Shown in pieces: positions 1-7,976 of a DNA stretch of 39,637 nucleotides; position 1 is the first letter of the stretch; each line of letters opens with the position of its first letter. Both the position numbers and the translations under genes were made by a program. The stretch is from an uncultured Bacteroidia bacterium (GTDB lineage Bacteria > Bacteroidota > Bacteroidia > Bacteroidales > Prolixibacteraceae): NCBI GenBank assembly GCA_903902325.1, contig CAIUUO010000207.1:1-39637 (forward strand), written 5' to 3'. Below the pieces are notes generated by a model. It did no database searches, had not been told where the DNA came from, and worked only from the letters and a program-made list of their open reading frames with translations.

Positions 1-1
1 C

Positions 2-1129
2 AGCGGCTACGCGGCCTGGGGAAAACCCAACTATGTTGCACCGGCGGTTATTCCTGATATCTCAACAGTCAGGCTGGGGAATAAGGCCATCGCGCTGAAG
101 CTGTGCAAAAACGTGTTGCTCCGCGACTTTTCCATGTTCCACGGCGGCCATTTTGCCATCCTTGCCACAGGATGCGAGCGCATTACCTTCAACAACCTTA
201 CCATCGACACCAACCGCGACGGGATCGACATCGACTGCTGCAAGAATTTTACGGTTTCCGACTGCCGCATCAACTCACCCCAGGACGACGGACTCTGCCT
301 GAAAAGCAGCTACGCGCTGGGCAGGAAAGTGATCTGCGAAAACGGCACCATCACCAATTGCCAGGTTTCAGGCTTCGTGGAAGGTACCCTGCTCGACGGC
401 ACCATGAAATGGAAGGAAGACGGTACCGGACGCATCAAGTTCGGCACGGAATCCAACGGCGGATACCGCAACATCACGGTCTCCAACTGCACCTTCCGCA
501 GCTGCAGGGGACTGGCGCTGGAGGAGGTCGACGGCGGCATCATGGAAAACATCACCATCTCCAACATTGCCATGATGGATGTCGCGCTCTATCCGATCTT
601 TATCGTGACGGGCAAACGCAACCGAGGTCCCAATGTGACATCCGTCAGTACGGCCAAAAACATCCTGGTTTCCAACATCGTCATCACCGGAATGGAATCC
701 CGGAAGGGAATCCAGAGCGCCATCCAGATCAACGGATTGCCTGAACAGCCTATCGACGGACTCCGTCTTGAAAACATCAGGATTACCTACAATGGTGCAG
801 GAACCGCCGCTGATGCGGCCATTCAGCTTCCCGACCTTGGGATCGGCTATCCGGAAGTCCGGATAACCACCCCGGCTTATGGTGTTTATGCTCAGTATGT
901 CAAGAATCTGGAACTGGCCAATATCCATGTCAGCTATCTGAACGAAGACCTTCGGCCTCCCATGATCTGCAAATCGGTGGAAGGACTCGAGATTGAAAAT
1001 TTCAAGGCGCAGGTAGCCACAGGCGTCGAACCTGCAAAATTTGAAAACGTCCAGGGACTCGTGGTTCGCAACTCGCCGCTGCTGGAACCAAAAAAGAGCC
1101 CCGAAGTAAGCCCTAAAAAGAGAAAGTAG
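2..1129 (+). CDS. Glycoside hydrolase family 28 protein (polygalacturonase/rhamnogalacturonidase-like), 5' truncated by window edge
   Basis: The reading frame is open from base 2 to a TAG at 1129 (about 375 residues), so the N-terminus lies outside the window. It is a right-handed beta-helix protein with repeated NxT/NCxF coils. The GH28 signature blocks are visible: NRDGIDID (variant of NTDGxD), QDDGLCLKS carrying the Asp pair, and a GRIKFGTESNGG block typical of Bacteroidota GH28 members that replaces the fungal GHG/RIK arrangement. The family hydrolyses galacturonic acid linkages in pectin or rhamnogalacturonan. The C-terminus ends in a lysine-rich tail (PKKSPEVSPKKRK). Substrate cannot be set from sequence alone. 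Family is clear, specificity is inference. Confidence 0.85.
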   Translation, partial: SGYAAWGKPNYVAPAVIPDISTVRLGNKAIALKLCKNVLLRDFSMFHGGHFAILATGCERITFNNLTIDTNRDGIDIDCCKNFTVSDCRINSPQDDGLCLKSSYALGRKVICENGTITNCQVSGFVEGTLLDGTMKWKEDGTGRIKFGTESNGGYRNITVSNCTFRSCRGLALEEVDGGIMENITISNIAMMDVALYPIFIVTGKRNRGPNVTSVSTAKNILVSNIVITGMESRKGIQSAIQINGLPEQPIDGLRLENIRITYNGAGTAADAAIQLPDLGIGYPEVRITTPAYGVYAQYVKNLELANIHVSYLNEDLRPPMICKSVEGLEIENFKAQVATGVEPAKFENVQGLVVRNSPLLEPKKSPEVSPKKRK

Positions 1130-1137
1130 AGGCAATT

Positions 1138-1277
1138 TGGGATTTTCGATTTTCGATTTTCGATTGCGTAACCATGAAAATTGTATAATCAAATACAATG
1201 GTAAACAAACCGTATTCCAAAATAAATTTTGATTGCAGCGTCATTCCAAAATCGAAAATCCAAAATCGAAAATCTGC
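1138..1277. repeat. Inverted arrays of GATTTTCG-type repeats
   Basis: Just after the GH28 stop there are tandem GATTTTCGATTTTCG units (about 1140-1166), and about 80 bases later the complementary units CGAAAATCCAAAATCG (about 1245-1275). Together they can form a long AT-rich hairpin. Related fragments ending in ATTTTCGATTGCG recur near 26496-26521 and, inverted, at 37674-37687, so this is a dispersed intergenic family and may also act as a terminator. Confidence 0.6.
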
Positions 1278-1371
1278 TTTGTGACTGCTTTAATGACTAA
1301 ACTCACAACCACTGCACCGGCATTCGGCTCTGTGGCCATATCGTATTCATCTTCGTTTCGCAATATTTGTC

Positions 1372-1379
1372 TATTTTTG
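1372..1379 (+). promoter_or_regulatory. Candidate Bacteroidota -7 box (TATTTTTG)
   Basis: TATTTTTG matches the TAnnTTTG -7 consensus of Bacteroidota housekeeping promoters and lies 37 bases before the TTG start of the GT39-like gene. No convincing -33 TTTG is seen at the right distance, so support is weak. Confidence 0.3.
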
Positions 1380-1416
1380 ATCCGCATTAATTAATAAACA
1401 AATTCTCAGAAAAGCC

Positions 1417-3087
1417 TTGAAAATTAAGAATCTGAAAGAAACAGTGAAGGAGTATCGCTATGAAATATTGTTCGGGGCGATACTGATTGTGTACTTTTTC
1501 AATCTTTTTATCGACGTGATGGAAGTTGACGCTGCGCAGTATGCCGAGATTTCCATGGAAATGAGTTTCACCAAAAATTTCCTGCACATTTTCCAGCAGG
1601 GACAGGATTACCTGGATAAGCCACCACTCTTGTTCTGGTTGTCATCCGTTTCAATGATCATCCTTGGCATTTCGAGTTTTGCCTACAAATTACCTTCCGT
1701 CCTGATCGCATTGCTGGGCATTTACAGCACTTTCCGGTTTGCCCGCATCTATTACAGCAAGGAAAAATCGATGCTGGCAGCGCTAATTCTTGCCAGTAGC
1801 CAGGCGCTATTCCTGATTACGAATGACATCAGGACAGATACGGCCTTGCTGGGACTTGTCATGTTTTCTGTCTGGCAACTCAGTGAATACCTGATACAAC
1901 CCAAATGGAAGCATCTGGTCCTGGCCTCCATAGCCATCGGAGGTGCGATGATGGCCAAGGGACCCATTGCACTGATCATACCGGCAGCCGCATTTGGCAC
2001 TGACCTGTTCCTTAAAAGACAGTGGAAAAATATATTCAAACCGCAGTGGATCATTCTTCTCATTATTGTTGCCATCACCCTGATCCCGATGAGTTGGGGA
2101 CTCTATACCCAGTATGACCTTCACCCTGAAAAAACTGTTTACGGGCTGCATGGTCCTTCCGGGTTGAGGTTCTTTTACTGGACCCAGAGTTTTGGCAGGA
2201 TCACGGGGGAGAATTACTGGCAGAACGATGCCGGGTATTTCTTCTTCTTCCACTCGATCCTGTGGGATTTCCAGCCCTGGGTGTTGCTTTTTATTCCTGC
2301 CTTAATCCTGAGAATCAGGAAAATCATCCTCCAAAAATTCAGGAGCGGAAATCAGGAGGAATACATTTCCCTGGGAGGCTTTGTGCTGGTTTTCTTTGCA
2401 TTGTCCCTGTCAAAATACAAGCTGCCTCACTATATTTTCGTGCTGTTCCCGTTCGCCTCCATCATGGCGGCAGATTTCATTTATGAACTGAAAGGAAGGC
2501 TTCAATCGCGGATTTCGAAAGTCCAGTTTGGGATTATGCAACTGTTTTGGCTGCTGATCCTGGTGGATTTCATTTTCTTCTTTCCGCCTAAAAACCCGGT
2601 TCTTCCAACTGTCCTGGCACTTATGTTTGCCTGTAACATTTATCTTTTTAGGAATTTAAAGGGAACAGTGGAACGCATCTTTTTGCCAACCCTTGTCACG
2701 GCGATTGGGTTCAACCTGCTTATGGGACTGAATTTCTATCCCAACCTGCTCAGTTACCAGTCGACCTCGCAGGCAGGCAGGATGATGCATGCAGACAATA
2801 TTCCTGCGGGCAAGATATACTGCTACAAGCAATCCGACTGCTCCTTCGATTTTTATGCCAAAAGATTGACCCCTACCGTGGATTCGGTCACCATAAAAAA
2901 GCTCAAGCCCGGAACCTGGGTTTACTTGAATGGTCTTGACCTGCCGGAAATCAGGCGAAACAATATTCCTTACCAGGAAGTTAAAGTCTTTCCTTCCTTT
3001 AAGGTGACGGCGCTCGAACTGCCATTCCTGTATGCCAAAACCAGGAGCCAAAGTCTGAAGAGCGATTACTTAATTGAAATTCAATAA
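1417..3087 (+). CDS. ArnT/PMT-like (GT39/GT83) lipid-linked glycosyltransferase
   Basis: A 556-residue polytopic membrane protein with roughly ten hydrophobic segments. The N-terminal part carries the family marks: MEVDAAQYAEISMEM (acidic residue plus AEI of the first periplasmic loop) and YLDKPPLLFWL (the KPPL motif). Family members transfer a sugar from a polyprenyl-phosphate donor to lipid A, protein or other acceptors on the outer face of the inner membrane. The first usable start after an in-frame TGA at 1378 is TTG at 1417 (or ATT at 1390). The first in-frame ATG falls inside the conserved AEI region, so a non-ATG start is likely. The GT2 gene follows 9 bases later, the usual partner that makes the polyprenyl-phosphate sugar. 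Acceptor unknown. Confidence 0.85.
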   Translation: MKIKNLKETVKEYRYEILFGAILIVYFFNLFIDVMEVDAAQYAEISMEMSFTKNFLHIFQQGQDYLDKPPLLFWLSSVSMIILGISSFAYKLPSVLIALLGIYSTFRFARIYYSKEKSMLAALILASSQALFLITNDIRTDTALLGLVMFSVWQLSEYLIQPKWKHLVLASIAIGGAMMAKGPIALIIPAAAFGTDLFLKRQWKNIFKPQWIILLIIVAITLIPMSWGLYTQYDLHPEKTVYGLHGPSGLRFFYWTQSFGRITGENYWQNDAGYFFFFHSILWDFQPWVLLFIPALILRIRKIILQKFRSGNQEEYISLGGFVLVFFALSLSKYKLPHYIFVLFPFASIMAADFIYELKGRLQSRISKVQFGIMQLFWLLILVDFIFFFPPKNPVLPTVLALMFACNIYLFRNLKGTVERIFLPTLVTAIGFNLLMGLNFYPNLLSYQSTSQAGRMMHADNIPAGKIYCYKQSDCSFDFYAKRLTPTVDSVTIKKLKPGTWVYLNGLDLPEIRRNNIPYQEVKVFPSFKVTALELPFLYAKTRSQSLKSDYLIEIQ

Positions 3088-3096
3088 TATACCAAG

Positions 3097-3855
3097 ATGA
3101 TTGAAAAACATATAGACAAGCTATCCATTGTCATTCCTGCCTACAACGAAGAAAAAACGATCCACCTGATTTTGAATAAAATCAAGCCGGTTCAACTGAT
3201 CAATGGCATTGAGAAGGAAATCATCATCGTCAACGATTGCTCGAATGACCAGACGGAGCAAGCCATTCAGAATTACATGAAGGCCAATTCCGAGATGAAT
3301 ATCCAGTATTTCAGGCACGAAACCAACCAGGGTAAAGGAGCCGCGCTACATACCGGGATCAGGGTTGCCACAGGTGAATTCGTGATCATCCAGGACGCTG
3401 ACCTTGAATACGATCCTGAAGAATACAATGATCTGCTAAAGCCCGTTGTGAAGGGTTTTGCAGACGTGGTTTACGGTTCAAGGTTTATGGGCAACAACCC
3501 GCACAGGATCCTCTTTTTCTGGCACTCCCTCGGAAATAATTTCCTGACTTTCATTTCAAACTTTTGCACCAATCTGAACCTGACGGATATGGAGACCTGC
3601 TACAAATTATTCGATGCCAGGATCATCAAAAATATCAAATTGCATGAAAAGCGTTTTGGCTTTGAACCCGAAGTGACAGCCAAAATATCCAAAATCCCGA
3701 ATATCCGGATTTATGAAGTCGGCATATCCTATTACGGACGCACCTATGCCGAAGGGAAAAAAATTGGTTGGAGAGATGGGGTTCGGGCCATTTATTGTGT
3801 TCTGAAATACAATTTCTTCAAGAAATCACGCTTCCCCCGCGAAATTCTGGAATAA
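3097..3855 (+). CDS. Family 2 glycosyltransferase, polyprenyl-phosphate sugar synthase-like
   Basis: A 252-residue GT-A enzyme. LSIVIPAYNEEKTI begins the fold, IIIVNDCSND is the nucleotide-sugar binding strand, and QDADLEYDP holds the DxD-type metal site; GSRFMG and DMETCYKLF follow as in dolichyl/undecaprenyl-phosphate mannose or glucose synthases. It lacks the two C-terminal membrane helices of the ArnC/GtrB type, so it resembles the soluble DPM1 type. It starts 9 bases after the membrane glycosyltransferase and is probably co-transcribed, supplying its lipid-linked sugar. Sugar identity is not evident. Confidence 0.88.
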   Translation: MIEKHIDKLSIVIPAYNEEKTIHLILNKIKPVQLINGIEKEIIIVNDCSNDQTEQAIQNYMKANSEMNIQYFRHETNQGKGAALHTGIRVATGEFVIIQDADLEYDPEEYNDLLKPVVKGFADVVYGSRFMGNNPHRILFFWHSLGNNFLTFISNFCTNLNLTDMETCYKLFDARIIKNIKLHEKRFGFEPEVTAKISKIPNIRIYEVGISYYGRTYAEGKKIGWRDGVRAIYCVLKYNFFKKSRFPREILE

Positions 3856-3887
3856 GTTCAAAATATCATTAACCAACCTATTACTTA

Positions 3888-3981
3888 GAGTCCTTTGTGC
3901 CTCCCTTCGTGTCCTTCGTGGTAAGACTTTCTTTTTTTACCACTAAGGACTCAAAGGTAAACCCTAAGGACACGAAGGGTA
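3888..3981. repeat. Interspersed palindromic repeat, CTTTGTGTCCTTCGTGG family, copy 1
   Basis: Left arm GAGTCCTTTGTGCC...CTTCGTGGTAA and right arm TTACCACTAAGGACTCAAAGG...GACACGAAGGGTA pair across a T-rich centre. The same arms recur at 9770-9862, 11848-11946, 15213-15312 and 20307-20400. The rest of the 3856-4320 gap is AT-rich and has no plausible gene; it includes the palindrome at 4097-4110 and the candidate promoter at 4228-4235. Confidence 0.75.
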
Positions 3982-4096
3982 CTTTGATCGGCATCTGTTT
4001 TAATCCATCTTAAGTTCTAACCTTCAGACAGAGTTTTTGACAGGTGTAAAATATCTAAACACTTTTCTCTCTTTAAACCATTAAAAGCAACTGTTT

Positions 4097-4110
4097 TCTC
4101 AAATTTGAGA
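4097..4110. promoter_or_regulatory. 14-bp perfect palindrome upstream of the hydrogenase operon
   Basis: TCTCAAATTTGAGA is a perfect palindrome about 120 bases before the candidate -7 box of the hydrogenase operon. It could be an operator for a dimeric regulator. Nothing here identifies the regulator, and such AT-rich palindromes also occur by chance. Confidence 0.3.
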
Positions 4111-4227
4111 TTGTATGCATATATGTCGATTTTTACATCTATTCGATTTTTGGCACAAATACTTTAAAAAATCAAAAAATTAACAAATTCCTAACATAAG
4201 TCATCCTATTAGACTGCAATATTTTTT

Positions 4228-4235
4228 TAGCTTTG
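4228..4235 (+). promoter_or_regulatory. Candidate -7 box (TAGCTTTG) for the hydrogenase operon
   Basis: TAGCTTTG fits TAnnTTTG and would give a leader of about 80 bases before the ATG at 4321. The -33 element is not obvious. Confidence 0.4.
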
Positions 4236-4320
4236 GACGGTGAAGCTGTTTGAATGAGCTTTTCTTTCCCGCACAATACCGCTTATTTCGAGCAGCCCCG
4301 ACAAACTAAACACCAAACTT

Positions 4321-4821
4321 ATGATTACGCACGAAGAAATTTGTAGTGTCCATTCCATGACTGAGGCAGAGAAATACCGCGTGCTCGAACAGGTAATGGA
4401 CGATTATGACAGGAAGGAAAATAATTTGATTCAGATCCTTCACATGGCCCAGGCGATTTTTGGTTATTTGCCTGCAGAGGTCCAGTCATTTATTGCAGAA
4501 AAGATGGATATCCCCAATTCCAAAGTGAACAGTGTCCTCACTTTTTATTCCTTCTTTTCGACAAAACCCAAAGGCAAATACACTGTCGGCATTTGTCTGG
4601 GAACGGCCTGCTACGTCAGGGGCGGGAAAGATGTGGTCAACAAACTGAAGGAAGTTCTTGGTTGTGATGTGGGCGAAACTACGGACGATAAGATATTCTC
4701 GCTTCAGGTAATGCGCTGTATCGGCGCATGTGGTCTGGCTCCCGCCATGACGATCAACGACAAGGTTTACAAACAGGTGAACCCCAACAAGCTGCACCGT
4801 ATTCTCGGTATGTTGAAATAA
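4321..4821 (+). CDS. NuoE-like [2Fe-2S] subunit of trimeric [FeFe] hydrogenase (HydC/HndA type)
   Basis: A 166-residue thioredoxin-like ferredoxin subunit. The four [2Fe-2S] ligands are C92, C97 (CLGTAC), C133 and C137 (CIGAC), the CX4C...CX3C pattern of NuoE/HndA/HydC. The N-terminal helical part contains NNLIQILHMAQAIFGYLP, typical of the family. The subunit passes electrons between the NuoF-like subunit and HydA. It is the first gene of a same-strand operon; the NuoF-like gene starts 50 bases later. Complex I is unlikely because a hydrogenase catalytic subunit follows and no other nuo gene is present. Confidence 0.93.
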   Translation: MITHEEICSVHSMTEAEKYRVLEQVMDDYDRKENNLIQILHMAQAIFGYLPAEVQSFIAEKMDIPNSKVNSVLTFYSFFSTKPKGKYTVGICLGTACYVRGGKDVVNKLKEVLGCDVGETTDDKIFSLQVMRCIGACGLAPAMTINDKVYKQVNPNKLHRILGMLK

Positions 4822-4871
4822 TTTGCGATTTCTGCTTTTTGCTTATTTCCGGATAACCAAACTCAAAAAAT

Positions 4872-7800
4872 ATGTATATAAAATCTCTGAATGATCTGAA
4901 TGATGTCAGGACATTGTTTAAGGAACAGGAGTCAAAATACCAGTATGTGGCGCATGTTTGCTACGCTGCAGGCTGTCTCTCCTCCGACTGCCGTGAAGTA
5001 AAGGAGGCATTTGTCAAAGCGCTCGAACACGAGAAGCTGACCGACAAGGTAAAAATCAACCTGACAGGTTGCATGGGTGCCTGTACCCTGGGCCCAACCC
5101 TGATCATCAATCCTGGTCAGACCCTTTATTGCAACCTAAAGCCTTCTGACATGGCTCATATCGTTAAGGAACACATCAAGAAGGGGAAAATCGACACTAA
5201 ATATTGCTTCAAGGATCCTGAAACCGGAAAAGAAATTCCCAACATGCAGGATATCAATTTTTTCAAGCATCAGAAGAAGATTGTTCTCCGCAATTGCGGT
5301 ACCATCGACTATGCCTCCCTCGAGGAGTATATCGCCAATGACGGTTATTTTGCCCTCTGCAAGGCGCTCACTTCCATGACCACTGCCCAGGTAGTCGACG
5401 AAGTCAAGAGATCAGGTATGCGCGGAAGGGGTGGCGGCGGCTTCCCGACAGGATTGAAATGGGAAATGGCAGCCAAAGAGGTGAGCGACCAGAAATATAT
5501 CATATGCAACGCAGATGAGGGAGACCCTGGTGCATTCATGGACCGCAGTTTGCTGGAAGGCGATGCGCATGCGGTGATAGAGGGGATGATCATCGGCGGA
5601 TATGCCATCGGCGCGACCAAAGGGGTGGTCTACATTCGTGCAGAATACCCCATCGCCATCGAACGCCTCACCATTGCTCTCAAGGCAGCGCAGGCAGCAG
5701 GAATACTCGGTACCAACATCTTCTCCTCCGGAATTGATTTCGATATAGAGATCCGTATCGGAGCCGGAGCATTTGTGTGCGGGGAAGAAACGGCCCTGAT
5801 GGCCTCCGTGGAAGGAAGAAGAGGCGAACCAACCCAAAAACCTCCGTTCCCTGTTCAGTGCGGATTGTATGGCAAACCCACCGTTATCAACAACGTGGAA
5901 ACATTCGGCAGCATAGCCCCCATTCTTCTCAAGGGAGCCGATTGGTTTGCTTCCATCGGAACGGAGAAAAGTAAGGGTACGAAGGTCTTCGCCCTGGCCG
6001 GAGACATCCGGATGAAAGGACTGATTGAAGTTCCAATGGGCATCTCCCTCGGAAAAATTCTTTTCGATATTGGCGGAGGCATACCCAAACATAAAAATTT
6101 CAAGGTAGCCCAAACAGGAGGTCCTTCGGGAGGCTGTCTGACAGCCGAACACCTCAACACGCCGATCGACTACGACTCGCTGATCAAACACGGAGCAATC
6201 ATGGGATCCGGAGGACTTATTGCAGCCGACGAAGATACTTGCATGGTGGACATGGCAAGGTTCTTCATGGATTTTGTACAGGAAGAGTCTTGCGGGAAAT
6301 GCACCCCCTGCCGGTTGGGAACAAAACGGATGCTTGAAATTCTGGAACGTATCACGGTAGGCCAGGGAGAACCCGGCGACGTTGAGAAACTGATTGAGTT
6401 GGGTACCTCCATCAAGGAATCTGCCATTTGCGGTCTCGGACAAACGGCGGCTAATCCGGTTCTGAGTACCATCAAATATTTCAGGCACGAATACGACGAA
6501 CACATTCATAAGAAATATTGCCGTTCGGGTGTATGCAGTGAATTATTCATTTCGCCATGCCAGAATGCATGTCCGGCAGGTGTGAACGTACCCGGATACA
6601 TCGCGCTGATCGCGGCAGGAAGGGTGAAGGACGCCTACAACCTGATCCGACAGGACAATCCGTTCCCATCCATCTGCGGAAGAGTCTGCACGCACCCATG
6701 CGAGAGCAAATGCCGCAGGGCTTCACTGGACGAATCGATTGCGATTGCTGACCTGAAGCGTTATGCTGCCGATTATGTGCTTAATTCAGATGAACCCTAT
6801 ATGAACATGATGTTCCAGAAAAACGGAAAGTCTGTTGGAATCATCGGGGCAGGTCCGTCGGGGCTCACATGCGGATATTATCTTTCCCGGTTAGGGTATA
6901 CCGTCGACATTTATGAAGAGAAAAGTGTGGCTGGCGGAATCCTGGCCTATGGAATACCTGAATACAGGCAACCAAAGGATGTGCTGAAAAAAGAGATTGA
7001 TTCGATTCTGCAATCGGGAATCAATATTTTCTACAACACCAAGGTAGGGGAACACATCACTTTTGCCGAAATGAAAGCCAAATATGGGGCCATTTACATC
7101 GCCACGGGCACGCAGCTTTCGCGCAAAATCGGCATCGAAGGGGAAGAAATGGAAGGAATCTACCATGGGTTGGATTTCTTAAAGGATATCAACCTCAACA
7201 AAAAGGTGACAGTCAAAGGGGTCGTGGCGGTGATTGGAGGCGGAAATACAGCCCTCGACGCTGCCAGGTCTGCCTTGCGTCTCGGTGCTGAGAAAGTTCA
7301 TATTTTATACCGCAGGACGCGGGAAGAGATGCCCGCCGACCGGAGGGAGGTACAGGATGCCCTGGATGAAGGCATTGTATTGCATGAGTTGGTTGCTCCT
7401 GTGAGGTTCCTGGGGAACGGGGCAGTACGCCACATTGAATGTCTGAGGATGGAACCCGGTGAATTCGGAAAAGACGGACGCAGAATACCTGTCCAACAAC
7501 CCAATTCCCACTTTACCCTGAACATTGACATGGCCATACCGGCTGTCAGCCAATATTCAGACCTTCCGTTTGTGACACGTCAGGATGTGGAATTGACAGA
7601 CTGGGGCACCTTTGTGGTGGACAATACGACGCAAATGACCACTCAAAAAGGTGTTTTTGCAGGTGGAGATGTTGCAAGAGGTTCGGATGTAGTGATCACT
7701 GCCATCGCCGACGGAAAAGTTGCTGCCAAATCGATCGATAAATATCTCGGAGGTAAGGGAATTCTGAATACCGGCGAACCGATTGAAATACCCCACCTTC

Positions 7801-7958
7801 GCCCGGACGAGGCCAATACCATCGAGCACGAACGCTTTCCGATGAGATATCTCGAGGACGACAAACGCCGCACTAGTTTCGAGGAAGTTGCACAGGGATT
7901 CCATAAGCTCAATGCCATCGCGGAAGCCATGCGTTGCCTGCAATGTTCAAAACACTAA
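4872..7958 (+). CDS. NuoF/HydB-like subunit fused to a GltD/NfnB-like NAD(P)H oxidoreductase module
   Basis: At 1028 residues this is far longer than a usual HydB/HndC. Residues about 25-100 are a thioredoxin-like [2Fe-2S] domain (C30, C35, C67, C71). About 130-545 is NuoF: GMRGRGGGGFPTGLKW and NADEGDPGAF bind FMN/NADH, and C474, C477, C480 and C520 bind a [4Fe-4S] cluster. Where HydB normally ends in a ferredoxin domain, a GltD-type module begins: CQNACPAG (C563, C567), CGRVCTHPCESKC (C602-C614), the FAD motif IIGAGPSGL (657-665), and a second dinucleotide site VIGGGNTALDAARS (787-800) followed by YRRTREEMPA, the pattern read as NADPH-selective in GltD/NfnB. Expected to oxidise or reduce NADH and perhaps NADPH for the hydrogenase. 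Lies between the NuoE-like and HydA genes; HydA starts 18 bases downstream. Confidence 0.93.
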   Translation: MYIKSLNDLNDVRTLFKEQESKYQYVAHVCYAAGCLSSDCREVKEAFVKALEHEKLTDKVKINLTGCMGACTLGPTLIINPGQTLYCNLKPSDMAHIVKEHIKKGKIDTKYCFKDPETGKEIPNMQDINFFKHQKKIVLRNCGTIDYASLEEYIANDGYFALCKALTSMTTAQVVDEVKRSGMRGRGGGGFPTGLKWEMAAKEVSDQKYIICNADEGDPGAFMDRSLLEGDAHAVIEGMIIGGYAIGATKGVVYIRAEYPIAIERLTIALKAAQAAGILGTNIFSSGIDFDIEIRIGAGAFVCGEETALMASVEGRRGEPTQKPPFPVQCGLYGKPTVINNVETFGSIAPILLKGADWFASIGTEKSKGTKVFALAGDIRMKGLIEVPMGISLGKILFDIGGGIPKHKNFKVAQTGGPSGGCLTAEHLNTPIDYDSLIKHGAIMGSGGLIAADEDTCMVDMARFFMDFVQEESCGKCTPCRLGTKRMLEILERITVGQGEPGDVEKLIELGTSIKESAICGLGQTAANPVLSTIKYFRHEYDEHIHKKYCRSGVCSELFISPCQNACPAGVNVPGYIALIAAGRVKDAYNLIRQDNPFPSICGRVCTHPCESKCRRASLDESIAIADLKRYAADYVLNSDEPYMNMMFQKNGKSVGIIGAGPSGLTCGYYLSRLGYTVDIYEEKSVAGGILAYGIPEYRQPKDVLKKEIDSILQSGINIFYNTKVGEHITFAEMKAKYGAIYIATGTQLSRKIGIEGEEMEGIYHGLDFLKDINLNKKVTVKGVVAVIGGGNTALDAARSALRLGAEKVHILYRRTREEMPADRREVQDALDEGIVLHELVAPVRFLGNGAVRHIECLRMEPGEFGKDGRRIPVQQPNSHFTLNIDMAIPAVSQYSDLPFVTRQDVELTDWGTFVVDNTTQMTTQKGVFAGGDVARGSDVVITAIADGKVAAKSIDKYLGGKGILNTGEPIEIPHLRPDEANTIEHERFPMRYLEDDKRRTSFEEVAQGFHKLNAIAEAMRCLQCSKH

Positions 7959-7976
7959 CCCGTTAATTTTGAAATT

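Noticed and set aside
368-1198. Open frame of 276 codons on the minus strand opposite the GH28 gene
   Set aside because: It is the antisense of a clear GH28 reading frame and has no recognisable domain.
5412-6509. Open frame of 365 codons antisense to the NuoF-like gene
   Set aside because: The plus strand encodes conserved NuoF motifs throughout; the antisense product is cysteine- and histidine-rich nonsense.
4321-7958. Part of respiratory complex I (nuoE-nuoF)
   Set aside because: The next gene is an [FeFe] hydrogenase, no other nuo genes are present, and the NuoF-like protein carries a GltD module.
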